A DNA stretch of 64,000 bases, taken from the NCBI RefSeq assembly GCF_002104765.1, contig NZ_NCXM01000003.1:186001-250000 (forward strand), in the 5' to 3' direction. The position numbers and the translations under genes were made by a program. Under the pieces are notes generated by a model. The model was not told where the DNA came from and ran no database searches. It saw nothing but the letters and a program-made list of their open reading frames with translations. This DNA comes from Mycolicibacterium vulneris. GTDB taxonomy: Bacteria > Actinomycetota > Actinomycetes > Mycobacteriales > Mycobacteriaceae. Position 1 is the first letter of the stretch. Each line of letters starts with the position of its first letter. Shown here one piece after another: positions 1 through 9,269 of the stretch.

Positions 1-1
1 C

Positions 2-784
2 GTTCAGGGACAGGCGCGGGTGGCGCTGGCGTTGAGCCCGTTGGATGGCGCCGCGCCCCGCGCCACGCATGATGGACACACTTGGCGGGTCAGCGGCGCC
101 GAACCGGCCGTGCTGGAAGCTGATGTGGCGGATTGGCTGATCGTGGCCGCCGAAACCGATACCGGGCCTGGGCTATTCGTGGTCGACGGGCACGACGCCG
201 GGGTGTGCATCGAGGCGCTTCGCTCCGTCGATGCGACCCGGCCGGTTGCGGCTGTCACCTTCGACGCTGTACCGGCAGTCGCGCTGGGTGAGGTGGATGC
301 CGCGGCGGCGCTGCGAGCCCGGCTGCAGGACCTCATTCGCTTGGCGATAGCCGCCGATGCGGTCGGGGGTGCTCAACGGCTGCTGGACATGTCGGTGGAC
401 TACGCCAAGACGCGGGTTCAGTTCGGCCGACCGATCGGCTCCTTTCAGGCGATCAAGCACCGCTGCGCCGACCTGTTCGTGGCGGTGCAGGCCGCCACCG
501 CCGCGGTGGAGGCGGCGTTCGACCACCTCGATCAGCCACAGCCGATCCCGGTGTCGGCGGCGGTGGCCGCGGTCTGCGCGCACGAGGCGAACTGGCAGGC
601 GGTCCGGACCGCCATGCAAATCCATGGTGGGCTCGCCTTGACGTGGGAGCACGAGGTGCAGCTCTATTTGAAACGCGCGACGGCATCCCAGCACCTGTTG
701 GGCAATCCCGACCGGGAGCTGGCCCGGCTCACCGATCTGGTGCTCGCCGAGGGCTACGACGTGGCCCAAGAGATCATCGGATGA
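2..784 (+). CDS. acyl-CoA dehydrogenase, C-terminal part (cut by window edge)
   Basis: The reading frame is open to the left edge, so the start is missing. The visible 260 residues are the end of the middle domain and the C-terminal helical domain of an FAD-dependent acyl-CoA dehydrogenase. The signatures are QFGRPIGSFQAIKH and QIHGGLALTWEHE, the usual flavin and dimer contacts of the helical domain. These belong to the subunit type that lacks the SEPxAGSD loop in the heteromeric FadE pairs further right, so its partner probably lies just outside the window. It ends 45 bp before the stop of a convergent GntR gene. Family assignment is sure; substrate unknown. Confidence 0.9.
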   Translation, partial: VQGQARVALALSPLDGAAPRATHDGHTWRVSGAEPAVLEADVADWLIVAAETDTGPGLFVVDGHDAGVCIEALRSVDATRPVAAVTFDAVPAVALGEVDAAAALRARLQDLIRLAIAADAVGGAQRLLDMSVDYAKTRVQFGRPIGSFQAIKHRCADLFVAVQAATAAVEAAFDHLDQPQPIPVSAAVAAVCAHEANWQAVRTAMQIHGGLALTWEHEVQLYLKRATASQHLLGNPDRELARLTDLVLAEGYDVAQEIIG

Positions 785-828
785 ACCCCCGTCCAACGAC
801 CGTCACCTCAGAGGTGTACGCCGTCGGG

Positions 829-1584
829 TCAGCCGAGCATCTCCACCACCGTTTTGGCCAACGGGCGGGCGGTGTAGTGGTGCTCGATCTCGTCGAGGTG
901 CTTGTTCCACAATTCAATCGCGGCATCGGTGTCGCGGCGTTCGATCAGCGTCACAAAATAAGCGTGCGTGCGATGCACTTCGCCGTACTCAACGCCCAAC
1001 TCACCGGGCGCCAGCGCCTCGACGTAGCGGGTCCGCGCCGGCAGCAAGAGGTGGTACAGCACCTCCACGGTGGTGCGGACCGTCTCGTTGCCGGCGAGTT
1101 CGGCGACCAGCAGGTGAAAGTTGATGTCGTGGCGGGCATACTCGGCCGGGTTCGCGATGTGCGGTGTCGCCTCGGTGATCGCCTGGCTGAGCCGGGATAC
1201 GTTCTGGCGACGTTTGTCTCGCGCGACCGCCTCGCCCAAGGGCCGTTCCAGCGCGCTACGCGCACGGTAGACATCAGCCATCGTGGTGCCGCGATATTGC
1301 AGCAGATATCCCAGATGACGCGCTGCCATGACGCCGTCGGGGGGCTTGACGCGTGCGCCGCCCAGGGCGCCGCGCCGCACGACGATCAACGCCTCGGACT
1401 CCAGGATGCGGAACGCTTCGCGCAGGGTGGGCCGGCTGACGTCGAACTGCTCCATCAATACGGCTTCGGCCGGCAGCAGCGCATCGGCCGGAAGTTCACC
1501 GGTGATGATCTGTCCGCGCAGACTGGCGGCGACCAGCTCGGCGGCCTTGGGAACCCGGACGGCACCAAAGGACGCTGCCGTCAT
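829..1584 (-). CDS. GntR/FadR-family transcriptional regulator
   Basis: 251 aa. An N-terminal winged helix (about residues 12-78, with LPAEAVLMEQFDVSRPTLRE and a RRGALGG wing) is followed by an all-helical FCD ligand-binding domain containing the metal-site type pattern HDINFHLLVA and a later HRTHAYFV. FCD members sense acyl-CoAs or small carboxylates and usually repress the neighbouring catabolic genes. It is divergent from the MaoC-ligase-SDR-dehydrogenase operon, with a shared 212-bp intergenic region, so local control of that operon is the natural inference. I see no clear operator repeat there. Confidence 0.9.
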   Translation of the reverse strand: MTAASFGAVRVPKAAELVAASLRGQIITGELPADALLPAEAVLMEQFDVSRPTLREAFRILESEALIVVRRGALGGARVKPPDGVMAARHLGYLLQYRGTTMADVYRARSALERPLGEAVARDKRRQNVSRLSQAITEATPHIANPAEYARHDINFHLLVAELAGNETVRTTVEVLYHLLLPARTRYVEALAPGELGVEYGEVHRTHAYFVTLIERRDTDAAIELWNKHLDEIEHHYTARPLAKTVVEMLG

Positions 1585-1796
1585 CGTTTCCCCCTCCCGT
1601 GCGCTCTAGGTGTCGACATCGCGGCACCGGCGAGCGGTACCGCTCATCGTGTAGAACATTTTAATCCTCCAACTGTTTTATGGGATGGAGGCGCCCGGTG
1701 CACGTTCGGACCGTCACGGCCGCGCCGCCGCGCGTCCAATGACTGCACCCGCGCTGCGACATCGGTAACCCACATCAATTCAACGAAGGATGGATC

Positions 1797-2249
1797 GTGC
1801 GAAAGATAGAAGGCCCAGACGAATTGCGCGCACTGGTCGGCCAGGAGATCGGTGTCAGCGGCTGGAAGGCGGTGGATCAGGACCGCATCAACCTGTTCGC
1901 CGACGCCACCGACGACCACCAATGGATCCATGTCGACCCTGAGAAGGCCGCCCAGGGGCCCTTCGGGGCGCCGATCGCCCATGGATACCTCACCTTGTCG
2001 CTGCTGCCTCCGCTGATGAACGACGTCTTCGAAGTGGCCAACAAGCGCATGGGGATCAACTACGGCCTCAACAAGGTCCGCTTCCCCGCTCCCCTGCCGG
2101 TCGATTCCCGGGTGCGTGTTCGGCTCGGTATCGCCGCCGTGGACGACGTGCCGGACGGCGTCCAGGTGGTGTGGCTGGCCACGGTGGAGCGCGAGGGCGG
2201 TGACAAACCGGTCTGCGTCGCCGAGTCCATCACCCGCCTCTACTTCTGA
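1797..2249 (+). CDS. MaoC-family (R)-specific enoyl-CoA hydratase
   Basis: 150 aa, a single hot-dog fold of normal length for bacterial MaoC dehydratases. The hydratase-2 motif is visible: an Asp/His-bearing stretch FADATDDHQWIHVD followed by GPFGAPIAHGYLTLSL. It should hydrate a trans-2-enoyl-CoA in the cytosol. The start is a GTG close behind a GAAGGATGG purine stretch. It is the first gene of a plus-strand operon running to 7620 (hydratase, ligase, SDR, two acyl-CoA dehydrogenases, crotonase), all consistent with activation and beta-oxidation of one acyl substrate. Confidence 0.9.
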   Translation: MRKIEGPDELRALVGQEIGVSGWKAVDQDRINLFADATDDHQWIHVDPEKAAQGPFGAPIAHGYLTLSLLPPLMNDVFEVANKRMGINYGLNKVRFPAPLPVDSRVRVRLGIAAVDDVPDGVQVVWLATVEREGGDKPVCVAESITRLYF

Positions 2250-2295
2250 CGTGGCAGCGACGTTCGCGAACGGGAATGGACTGTGCTCAACGACA

Positions 2296-3924
2296 ATGCT
2301 GGTGAGCGCTCAGCGCCGCGGTCGAGGGTGCGACAATGACGTGTCCGCGGACGCATTGATGTGCGCCGGGCACAATTCCGGGGCCGCTGACAGCGCGGAA
2401 GATCTTGCAGCCGTGCTACATCGCCGGCTCCGCGCCTACGGGTCGGCGCCCGTCATCGAGTTCGGCGGCACGTGGTTGCGCGGCGACGATCTCACCGGCT
2501 CCGTCGACGCCATCGACTCGCTCATCGGCGCGGCCGGCGTCGGCGAGCGCGACGCCATCGGACTGGTGGTCCGCAACCGACCCCACCACGCCGCCGCCAT
2601 CGTCGGCCTGTTGGCGCGGCGGCGATCGTTTTCCCAGATCTACGCGTTCCAGTCCCCGGCCGCCATCGCTGCGGACATCGAGGCGCTGCGGCCCGGGATC
2701 GTCATCGCCGACCGCGACGACTGGACGGCGCCGGTGATCGCGGCCGCGGCGCGGGTCGGTTCGATCGGCATCGCCGTCCAATCGGCAGCGCCACACGTGG
2801 CGCTGCTGCCCGAACTGTCCGCCCGTGGCGAGCGCCGGTACGCCCAAGCGCCCCAAGACCCGGCGATCGGCGTGCTGACCAGCGGGACCACCGGCCCCCC
2901 CAAGCGCATCCACCTCCCCACCCCGGTATTGCAGCGTGCGGTGCTCAGCGCGACGGCGCTGTCGCCCGGGAATCCCGACGCTGCACCGGAACTCGTGTTC
3001 TGGCCGTTCGCCGGGATCGGCGGGATCGCCCAGCTTGTCGGTGCTATACACAGCGGCAAGCGGCTCGTCCTGCTGGAGAAGTTTACGGTCGATGACTGGG
3101 TCAGCGCGATCAAGCGGTACCAGATGCCCTACGTCGGTGTGCAGCCCGCCGTGGTGCGGATGGTGCTGGAGGCGAACGTGCCGCGCGGCGACCTGGCGTC
3201 GTTGAAGTTTCTGTTCGGTGGGTCGGGCCCGCTCGAGCCCGAGACCCGCCAGTCCTTCGAGAGCACGTACGGGGTTCCGGTCCTGTGGGCCTACGGGGCC
3301 ACAGAATTCGCCGGCACCGTGGTCGCGTGGACACCGGCGCTCTACGAGGAATTCGGCCAGGTGAAACCGGCCGCGTCGGGCCGGCCCACCGCCGGCACCG
3401 AGGTGCGCGTCGTTGACGTTTCCACCGTCGCGCAGCTGCCCGACGGCCAGCAGGGCCTGCTGGAGGCCAGGGTTGGGGTGGTCAGCCCGGACTGGATCCG
3501 GACCACCGACCTCGCCTCGATCGACGCCGACGGCTTTGTCACCGTGCACGGCCGCGCCGACGGCGCGATCAACCGCGGTGGTTTCAAGGTCCTGCCCGAG
3601 ACGGTTGTCAACGCCCTGTTGTGCCATCCCGCCGTCCGGGACGCGGCCGTCGTTGCAGTGCCCGATCCGCGTCTGGGCGAGATTCCCTTCGCCGTCGCCG
3701 AACTCCGCGCCGGCGCAACGGCCCCCGGCGTTGAGGACCTGAAGGCCTATCTGAGGCAACGGGTTCCCGCACATCACATCCCGGTGGACATTCGGATCGT
3801 CGAGCGGCTGCCCCGCACCCCGTCGCTGAAGGTGAGCTTGCGCGACGTCAAAGCCATGTACCGCCCCGACTCCGGCAGCCCGCCGCGGTCAGCGTCACAC
3901 GCACCTACAGGAGGAAACACATGA
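2296..3924 (+). CDS. acyl-CoA synthetase (class I adenylate-forming enzyme)
   Basis: About 540 aa. Activates a carboxylic acid through an acyl-adenylate to its CoA thioester. Adenylation motifs are present in order: the phosphate loop TSGTTGPPKR, YGATEF, TTDLASIDADGFVTVHGRADG with the Asp and Arg that bind the ribose, RGGFKV at the hinge, and a C-terminal PRTPSLKVS with the catalytic Lys. The start is uncertain: ATG 2296, GTG 2341 and ATG 2359 are all in frame, and similarity to the family becomes convincing only after about 2360. It overlaps the next gene by 4 bp (ATGA), so translational coupling is likely. Confidence 0.87.
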   Translation: MLVSAQRRGRGCDNDVSADALMCAGHNSGAADSAEDLAAVLHRRLRAYGSAPVIEFGGTWLRGDDLTGSVDAIDSLIGAAGVGERDAIGLVVRNRPHHAAAIVGLLARRRSFSQIYAFQSPAAIAADIEALRPGIVIADRDDWTAPVIAAAARVGSIGIAVQSAAPHVALLPELSARGERRYAQAPQDPAIGVLTSGTTGPPKRIHLPTPVLQRAVLSATALSPGNPDAAPELVFWPFAGIGGIAQLVGAIHSGKRLVLLEKFTVDDWVSAIKRYQMPYVGVQPAVVRMVLEANVPRGDLASLKFLFGGSGPLEPETRQSFESTYGVPVLWAYGATEFAGTVVAWTPALYEEFGQVKPAASGRPTAGTEVRVVDVSTVAQLPDGQQGLLEARVGVVSPDWIRTTDLASIDADGFVTVHGRADGAINRGGFKVLPETVVNALLCHPAVRDAAVVAVPDPRLGEIPFAVAELRAGATAPGVEDLKAYLRQRVPAHHIPVDIRIVERLPRTPSLKVSLRDVKAMYRPDSGSPPRSASHAPTGGNT

Positions 3925-4682
3925 CCAATCCCGCACGACTGGCCGGCCGCGTCGCCGTCGTGACCGGCGCCGGCCAGGGACTGGGCCGGGCGATCGCCAT
4001 CCGCTACGCCGCCGAAGGCGCACGAGTCGCCGTCGTCGACATCAACGCTGACACCGCGCACGCTGTCGCCGAGGAGATTACCGCCGCAGGCGGCACGGCG
4101 GCCGCAATCGCGTGTGATGTGTCCGATCGCGCGGCGGTCGACGACGCGGCAGCGCGCGCCGCCGCCGACTTGGGCCCCATCAATGTGCTGGTGAGCAATG
4201 CAGGCCTGACCCGCCCGGCGATGCTGTGGAAGATGACCGACGAGCAATGGTCAACCGTGCTGAATATCCACCTCAACGGAGCCTTTTACTGGCTGCAGGC
4301 GGTGGTGCCGGGAATGCAGGAAGCCAAGAAGGGCTCCATCATCTTCACGACCTCCTCAGCCGGGCTCAACGGCACCATCGGACAGATCAACTACGCGTCG
4401 GCCAAGGCGGCACTGCTTGGCATGACGCGCTCGGCCGCCCGCGAACTCGCCGGCTACAACATCGTGGTCAACGCCGTCGCCCCGGCCGCGGCCACGCCGA
4501 TGACCGAAGGGTTGCGCAACAACGACAAGCTCAATGACAACTATTTGCAACGCATTCCGTTGAAGCGGTGGGCCGAACCCGAGGAGATCGCCGGCACCTA
4601 CGTCTTTCTGGCCTCCGACGAGGCCACCTACATGACCGGACAGGTCTTGGCGATCGACGGCGGACTGGTGATGGTCCGGTGA
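3921..4682 (+). CDS. SDR-family oxidoreductase (3-oxoacyl reductase type)
   Basis: 253 aa classical short-chain dehydrogenase. Rossmann glycine motif TGAGQGLG near residue 16, SNAG, catalytic Ser in TTSSAG, and YASAKAA carrying the Tyr-x3-Lys pair. DINAD after the second strand suggests NAD(H) preference. GGAGGAAAC lies just before the ATG. In a beta-oxidation operon it most likely acts on a 3-hydroxyacyl-CoA, though FabG-like or alcohol-oxidising roles cannot be excluded. Confidence 0.92.
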   Translation: MTNPARLAGRVAVVTGAGQGLGRAIAIRYAAEGARVAVVDINADTAHAVAEEITAAGGTAAAIACDVSDRAAVDDAAARAAADLGPINVLVSNAGLTRPAMLWKMTDEQWSTVLNIHLNGAFYWLQAVVPGMQEAKKGSIIFTTSSAGLNGTIGQINYASAKAALLGMTRSAARELAGYNIVVNAVAPAAATPMTEGLRNNDKLNDNYLQRIPLKRWAEPEEIAGTYVFLASDEATYMTGQVLAIDGGLVMVR

Positions 4683-4689
4683 TGACCCG

Positions 4690-5820
4690 ATGAGACTCCA
4701 GGCAACCGAACTCAGCACCGACGAACAACGGTTGCGAGACGACGTCCGGGCCTTCCTGGCCGACCGGCTTCCGCCGGGCAGCTATGAGGCCGGCCTAGGG
4801 TTCGCCGCCCCCAGCGATCCCGCGTTCTCCCGCGACCTGGGTGCGCAGGGGTGGCTCGGCATGGCGCTGCCGAAGGAGTATGGCGGCGGCGGACGCACCG
4901 CCGTGGAACGGCTCATCGTGGTCGAGGAGTTACTGGCCGTCGGAGCGCCGGTGGGCTGGCACTGGGTGGCCGACCGCCAATCCGGTCCCAATATCGCCGC
5001 GAACGGCACCGAAGAGCAGAAGCAATATTTCCTGCCGCGCATCGCCAGCGGCCAACTGTCGTTCGCGATTGGCATGAGCGAACCCGACGCCGGGTCGGAC
5101 CTGGCTGCCGTGCGAACAAGGGCGGTCCAGGTCGACGATGGGTGGCTGCTCAACGGGACCAAGATCTGGACCTCCGGCGCCGCCGAGGCGACCCACCTAT
5201 TGGGGCTGTTCCGCACCTCCGAGGACCGCTACCGCGGATTGACCCAGTTCATCGTGGACCGCCACGCCGATGGGCTGACCCCGTCGAAGATCACCTTCAT
5301 CGACGGCACCCGCCACTTCTGCGAGGTCGCGTTCGACGACGTCTTCGTCCCGGACTCCAGGCGCCTGGGCGAGGTGGGTGCCGGCTGGGGACAGAACACC
5401 GCCGAACTCGTCCTCGAGCGCGGCGGGGTCGACCGGTGGATGTCGGTGATGCCGGTGCTGGACCACTGGGCCCGCACGCTTCACGGCGCCGCACCCGGTT
5501 GGGCGCAGACCGAACTCGGATCCGTCGCAGCGCGTTGCTGGGCGTTCCACGGCCTGTCCCTGTCGATCGCGCGGGCTGTCGACCGCGGCGACTCGCCGAC
5601 GGTCGAGGCAGCGCTGGCCAAGGAAATGGCCACCCGATTCGAACAGGAGTGCATCGAAATCGTGCTCAGACACTTCGGCCGGACACCGGAACTGACCTCA
5701 CCGGACCCGTATGAATCCCTGCTCGCCAGAGCAGTGCTGACCGGCCCGTCGTTCACCATCCGCGGCGGCACCACCGAAATCATGCGCAACATCATCGCCA
5801 AGGCGCTGATCGCATCATGA
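4690..5820 (+). CDS. acyl-CoA dehydrogenase, SEPDAGSD-type subunit
   Basis: 376 aa. Contains the flavin-binding IGMSEPDAGSDLAAVRTRA, NGTKIWTSGA, and the C-terminal RGGTTEIMRNIIAK that contacts FAD across the dimer. It lacks the FGRPIGxFQ segment, which is present in the protein encoded next. The next ORF starts inside its stop codon (ATGA overlap), so the two are expected in equal amounts. In actinobacterial steroid and side-chain catabolism such adjacent pairs form alpha2beta2 FadE heteromers; that is my reading here. Substrate unknown. Confidence 0.93.
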   Translation: MRLQATELSTDEQRLRDDVRAFLADRLPPGSYEAGLGFAAPSDPAFSRDLGAQGWLGMALPKEYGGGGRTAVERLIVVEELLAVGAPVGWHWVADRQSGPNIAANGTEEQKQYFLPRIASGQLSFAIGMSEPDAGSDLAAVRTRAVQVDDGWLLNGTKIWTSGAAEATHLLGLFRTSEDRYRGLTQFIVDRHADGLTPSKITFIDGTRHFCEVAFDDVFVPDSRRLGEVGAGWGQNTAELVLERGGVDRWMSVMPVLDHWARTLHGAAPGWAQTELGSVAARCWAFHGLSLSIARAVDRGDSPTVEAALAKEMATRFEQECIEIVLRHFGRTPELTSPDPYESLLARAVLTGPSFTIRGGTTEIMRNIIAKALIAS

Positions 5821-6854
5821 CCGCACCCCAAGCTGACCCCGAGCTCGTCGGGCTGGTCCGGGACTACTTTTCCCAGACCTTCAGCGCCGATGTCATCGAA
5901 GCGGTGGAACGCGACGGCATGACCACCCCCTTGTGGCTCTCGGCAGCCGAACTCGGTTTACCCCTGGTCGGGATCGCCGAGGAGATGGGCGGGTCGGGCG
6001 GTTCGTTGCCGGATCTGCTCGCGGTCATGAAGGGCGCGGGCCGTCATGCGGTGCCCCTGCCGCTGGCCGAAACCAGCCTGGCCGGCTGGCTGCTGGCCCG
6101 CGCCGGAGCGAAGATACCGGCAGGCCCGCTGACCGTGGTACCTGACTCCAGCGGCTTGTCTCTCGACGGTGGCCAGTTGACCGGCACCGCGGCCCACGTG
6201 CCCTGGGTGCGGGGCGCCACCCACGTGGTGGCGGTGCTAGCGACCGGGGTGGTGGTGATTGACGTGGACCGCCTGCAGGTGACTGCGGGGGCGGATCTGT
6301 CGGGGATGCCCCGCGACACCATCACGGCGGACGGAACTGATGTCGACGTCTACCCCGCCGAGGTCAGCGCCGACGACGTGCTGCTGCGCGGCGCGCTACT
6401 GCGGTCCGCGCAGATATCCGGCGCCATCACCGGGGCGTTCGAACTGACCACGACCTACGTCGGGCAACGTGAACAGTTCGGCCGCCCGATCGGCAAGTTC
6501 CAGTCCGTGCAGGCTCACGTCGTCGAACTGGCGCAGCTGACCGCACTGACAGCGCTTTCGGTCGACCGCGCGGGCGCCGCCGCACTGCACGGCTCGGCTT
6601 CTTTCGAGATCGTCGCCGCCAAATCGGCGGCCAGCCGCAACGCCGGGCTGGCGGCGCGGGCCGCGCACCAGGCCCACGGCGCCATCGGCATGACACAGGA
6701 GTACGCCCTGCAGCTGCTGACCCGACGCCTACATACCTGGCGCGGCGACTTCGGCGACGAGGCATCGATGAACACAAGGCTCGGTGCGGCGATCGCCCGC
6801 GCCGGCAACATCACCACGGCCGTCACGGCCGTCGGATCAACGATCGGAGTATGA
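5817..6854 (+). CDS. acyl-CoA dehydrogenase, FGRPIGxFQ-type subunit
   Basis: 345 aa. The complementary half to the upstream gene: it lacks SEPDAGSD and GGTTEI but has REQFGRPIGKFQSVQAHV and QAHGAIGMTQE. It has a normal N-terminal helical domain (EEMGGSGGSLPDLL). The two genes overlap by 4 bp. I read the pair as one heteromeric dehydrogenase whose FAD sites are built from both chains. The next gene, an enoyl-CoA hydratase, starts 1 base after the stop, giving the next step of beta-oxidation in the same transcript. Confidence 0.9.
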   Translation: MTAPQADPELVGLVRDYFSQTFSADVIEAVERDGMTTPLWLSAAELGLPLVGIAEEMGGSGGSLPDLLAVMKGAGRHAVPLPLAETSLAGWLLARAGAKIPAGPLTVVPDSSGLSLDGGQLTGTAAHVPWVRGATHVVAVLATGVVVIDVDRLQVTAGADLSGMPRDTITADGTDVDVYPAEVSADDVLLRGALLRSAQISGAITGAFELTTTYVGQREQFGRPIGKFQSVQAHVVELAQLTALTALSVDRAGAAALHGSASFEIVAAKSAASRNAGLAARAAHQAHGAIGMTQEYALQLLTRRLHTWRGDFGDEASMNTRLGAAIARAGNITTAVTAVGSTIGV

Positions 6855-6855
6855 A

Positions 6856-7620
6856 GTGGCACAGAACATCAAGGTGAGCACCGCCAGCCACGTCAGCATT
6901 ATCGAAATCACCCGCCCCCCGGCGAACTACTTCGACCGTCAGCTCATCAATGAGATCGTGGACGCCGCCGCCGAAGTGCACGCCCACGGGACGCGCGTCA
7001 TCGTGCTGTGCTCAGACGGTAAGCACTTCTGCGCCGGGGCGAACTTCGCCCCGGGCGAGATGGGTGAGGACCGGGCCAGGTTCTCAGAACTGCTGTACCG
7101 CGAGGCGGTTCGGCTGTTCGACGTACCGGTGCCGATCATCGCCGCAGTTCAGGGTTCCGCTGTCGGGGGCGGTCTTGGTTTGGCGTGTGCGGCCGACTTT
7201 CGGGTCGCTGCACCGTCGAGCCGGTTTCACGCCAACTTCTCAAAGCTGGGGTTTCATCACGGATTCGGACTGAGCGTGACCCTGCCCGGCATCGTCGGCC
7301 AGCAACACGCCATGGACCTGCTCTACACCAGCCGGCGCATCGACGGTCAACGGGCCTTCGACATCGGGCTGGTCGACCGGCTCGTGCCCGAGGAGGACAT
7401 CCGGGACGAGGCGCTGATCTGGGCGGTCGAGATCGCTGACGCCGCACCGCTTGCGGTGCAGTCGATCCGGCAGACCCTGCGTGCACCCCTGGTAAGCCAG
7501 GTCCGGGCGGTGCTGGACCGTGAGCTAGCCGAACAACGGACGCTGTGGGCCACCAAGGACAGCAAGATCGGGATCGCCGCCAACCTCGCCCGTGAGAGGC
7601 CGGTGTTCACCGGGCAATAG
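6856..7620 (+). CDS. enoyl-CoA hydratase/isomerase (crotonase family)
   Basis: 254 aa. Start GTG at 6856 chosen because it directly follows the upstream stop; the longer frame runs back into the dehydrogenase. Oxyanion-hole segments are HFCAGANF (about residue 57) and GSAVGGGLGLACAADFRVA (about residue 100). Homologues hydrate trans-2-enoyl-CoAs, or isomerise or hydrolyse related thioesters. Last gene of the 1797-7620 operon. Confidence 0.92.
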   Translation: MAQNIKVSTASHVSIIEITRPPANYFDRQLINEIVDAAAEVHAHGTRVIVLCSDGKHFCAGANFAPGEMGEDRARFSELLYREAVRLFDVPVPIIAAVQGSAVGGGLGLACAADFRVAAPSSRFHANFSKLGFHHGFGLSVTLPGIVGQQHAMDLLYTSRRIDGQRAFDIGLVDRLVPEEDIRDEALIWAVEIADAAPLAVQSIRQTLRAPLVSQVRAVLDRELAEQRTLWATKDSKIGIAANLARERPVFTGQ

Positions 7621-8144
7621 CGGCGCCGGACCGCTTACCTTGTCTCACACGGCGTCTCTTGAATCTCCGCTATCGCCCGGCAACGAGCCAATGGTTGGAA
7701 CGATTGCGATCTTCTGCTCCGCACGCGTCAGCACGACCGGCCATGACCGTTGTTCGACTGTTGTCGGCAGGTCGAATGACATCCATTTGTTGACAAGTGG
7801 CGACTTCGCAAGCGCGGCACAACTGTTGTGGTCGCCAGCTCAGCCGGCCGAATGGGCGGTGTGCGCGTGCCCGGCACCGCTGCTGGGTGCGCCCACGACT
7901 CACGTCAGAAGATGTTGCCGGAATACAGTTGTAGAGAGTCGAATACGCTCTCGAACAGTCCGCTACTGAAAACTCCGTGATCGATTGCACCAATCCACGC
8001 GTCGAAGTTATTGATGTTGTCGCAGATGTCAACATAGGTGAGGTCGCCATCGGTCGAGGTGGTCGCGTCAGCGATTTGCGTCGGTGTCAACCCCAGGTAT
8101 TCCACGTGCTGGACGACGATGGCGACCAACGAGTCCAGCAGGAT
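7621..8144. other. gene-poor gap between convergent catabolic operons
   Basis: 524 bp between the ends of two convergent operons. The only frame with protein-like character is a minus-strand ORF at 7905-8129 (listed separately). No hairpin strong enough to call a terminator, no repeat and no RNA gene was seen. Confidence 0.6.
7905..8129 (-). CDS. small unrecognised ORF, possibly a remnant
   Basis: 74 codons from a TTG, starting 16 bp downstream of the stop of the acyl-CoA dehydrogenase on the same strand. The product is acidic and Asp/Asn rich (for example STDGDLTYVDICDNINNFDAW) with no signal peptide or known motif that I can name. It could be the tail of a lost gene, a small protein, or chance. 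No family recognised. Confidence 0.3.
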   Translation of the reverse strand: MVAIVVQHVEYLGLTPTQIADATTSTDGDLTYVDICDNINNFDAWIGAIDHGVFSSGLFESVFDSLQLYSGNIF

Positions 8145-9269
8145 TCAGATGCCGAAGGCATGTAGAACGCGTTCGTGGTAGACGGCGGGGCCGCCGAAGC
8201 ACAGTTGGGATGCTTTGGCCCGCCGAAAGTACAAGTGCGCGGGGTGTTCCCAGGTGAATCCGATCCCGCCGTGCACCTGGATGTTTTCTGAGGCCACGAA
8301 CATCAATGCCTCCGAGCAGACCGAATGCGCGACCGCGGCAGCAATTGCCAAAGGCGGTGCGTCCGGGGCACCATCGGCGGCGTCGGCCGCCTCGGCCGCG
8401 GCAGCGTCGGCCAGTGAGACCCTGGCCAGCATGTCGGCGCACTTGTGTTTGACGGCCTGAAAGCTGCCGATCGGGCGGCCAAATTGGGTGCGCTCCCGGG
8501 CGTAGTTGGTGGCTGCCTCCAGGCAGGCGCGGGCGGCGCCGCACTGCTCGGCGGCCAACGCAGTCGTGGCCAAATCGAGCACCCGCTCGACCACAGACGC
8601 GGCCTGACCGGGTTCGCCCACCAGTACCGCCGGGGTGTGGTCGAACGAGAGCGCCGCCTGGTGGCGCGTCATGTCCAGCGTGGTCATCGGCGTCCTGGTC
8701 AAATTCGCCGCCTCGGCCTCGACGGCGAACAGGCTCGGGCCGGTCTCGGTGGCGGCCACCACCAGGATCAGGTCGGCGCTCGCACCGTCGACGACGAATA
8801 TCTTGCTGCCGCTGAGCGTCCAGCGGTTCTCGGCGAGGACGGCCCGGGTGTTGAACGCGTCGGTCCGCCAGAGCCCATCGCTTTCGGCCACCGCGAGGGT
8901 CGCGGTGATCTCCCCCGCAGCGATCTGTGGCAGGTACGTCGCGCACACGCCGGCGTCCCCGGCGGCGAGCAACGCCGAACCCGCCAGCACCACCGTCGAG
9001 AAGAATGGGGAGGGTAGAAGGGCCCGCCCCATTTCCTCGAGCACCACCCGAAGCTCACGGAACCCGTACCCGTCGCCGCCGTACTCGACCGGCAGGGCCA
9101 TTGACTGCACACCGAGCTGGCTGGTCAGCAGCGACCACACCAAGGGATCCCAGCCCCGGGCTGACTCCATTGCCGACCGCAGCTGGTGGTCGGTGGATTT
9201 GGTGGCGAGGAAGTCGCGGACGCTGCTGCGTAGCTCGGCGAGGTCGTCCTGGCTGATGGTGTCGGTCAT
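8145..9269 (-). CDS. acyl-CoA dehydrogenase, FGRPIGxFQ-type subunit
   Basis: 374 aa from the ATG at 9269, which overlaps the stop of the upstream gene by 4 bp; the frame extends further upstream only through that gene. Has RTQFGRPIGSFQAVKHKCADM and IQVHGGIGFTWEHPAHLYFRRAK. The position of the SEPxAGSD loop is replaced by LAVAESDGLWRTDAF. It pairs with the 9266-10555 gene, which has the missing motifs. Last gene of a five-gene minus-strand operon that begins at 13540. Confidence 0.92.
   Translation of the reverse strand: MTDTISQDDLAELRSSVRDFLATKSTDHQLRSAMESARGWDPLVWSLLTSQLGVQSMALPVEYGGDGYGFRELRVVLEEMGRALLPSPFFSTVVLAGSALLAAGDAGVCATYLPQIAAGEITATLAVAESDGLWRTDAFNTRAVLAENRWTLSGSKIFVVDGASADLILVVAATETGPSLFAVEAEAANLTRTPMTTLDMTRHQAALSFDHTPAVLVGEPGQAASVVERVLDLATTALAAEQCGAARACLEAATNYARERTQFGRPIGSFQAVKHKCADMLARVSLADAAAAEAADAADGAPDAPPLAIAAAVAHSVCSEALMFVASENIQVHGGIGFTWEHPAHLYFRRAKASQLCFGGPAVYHERVLHAFGI

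Noticed and set aside
2416..3777. Long minus-strand ORF opposite the acyl-CoA synthetase
   Set aside because: Antisense shadow of a gene with complete adenylation motifs.
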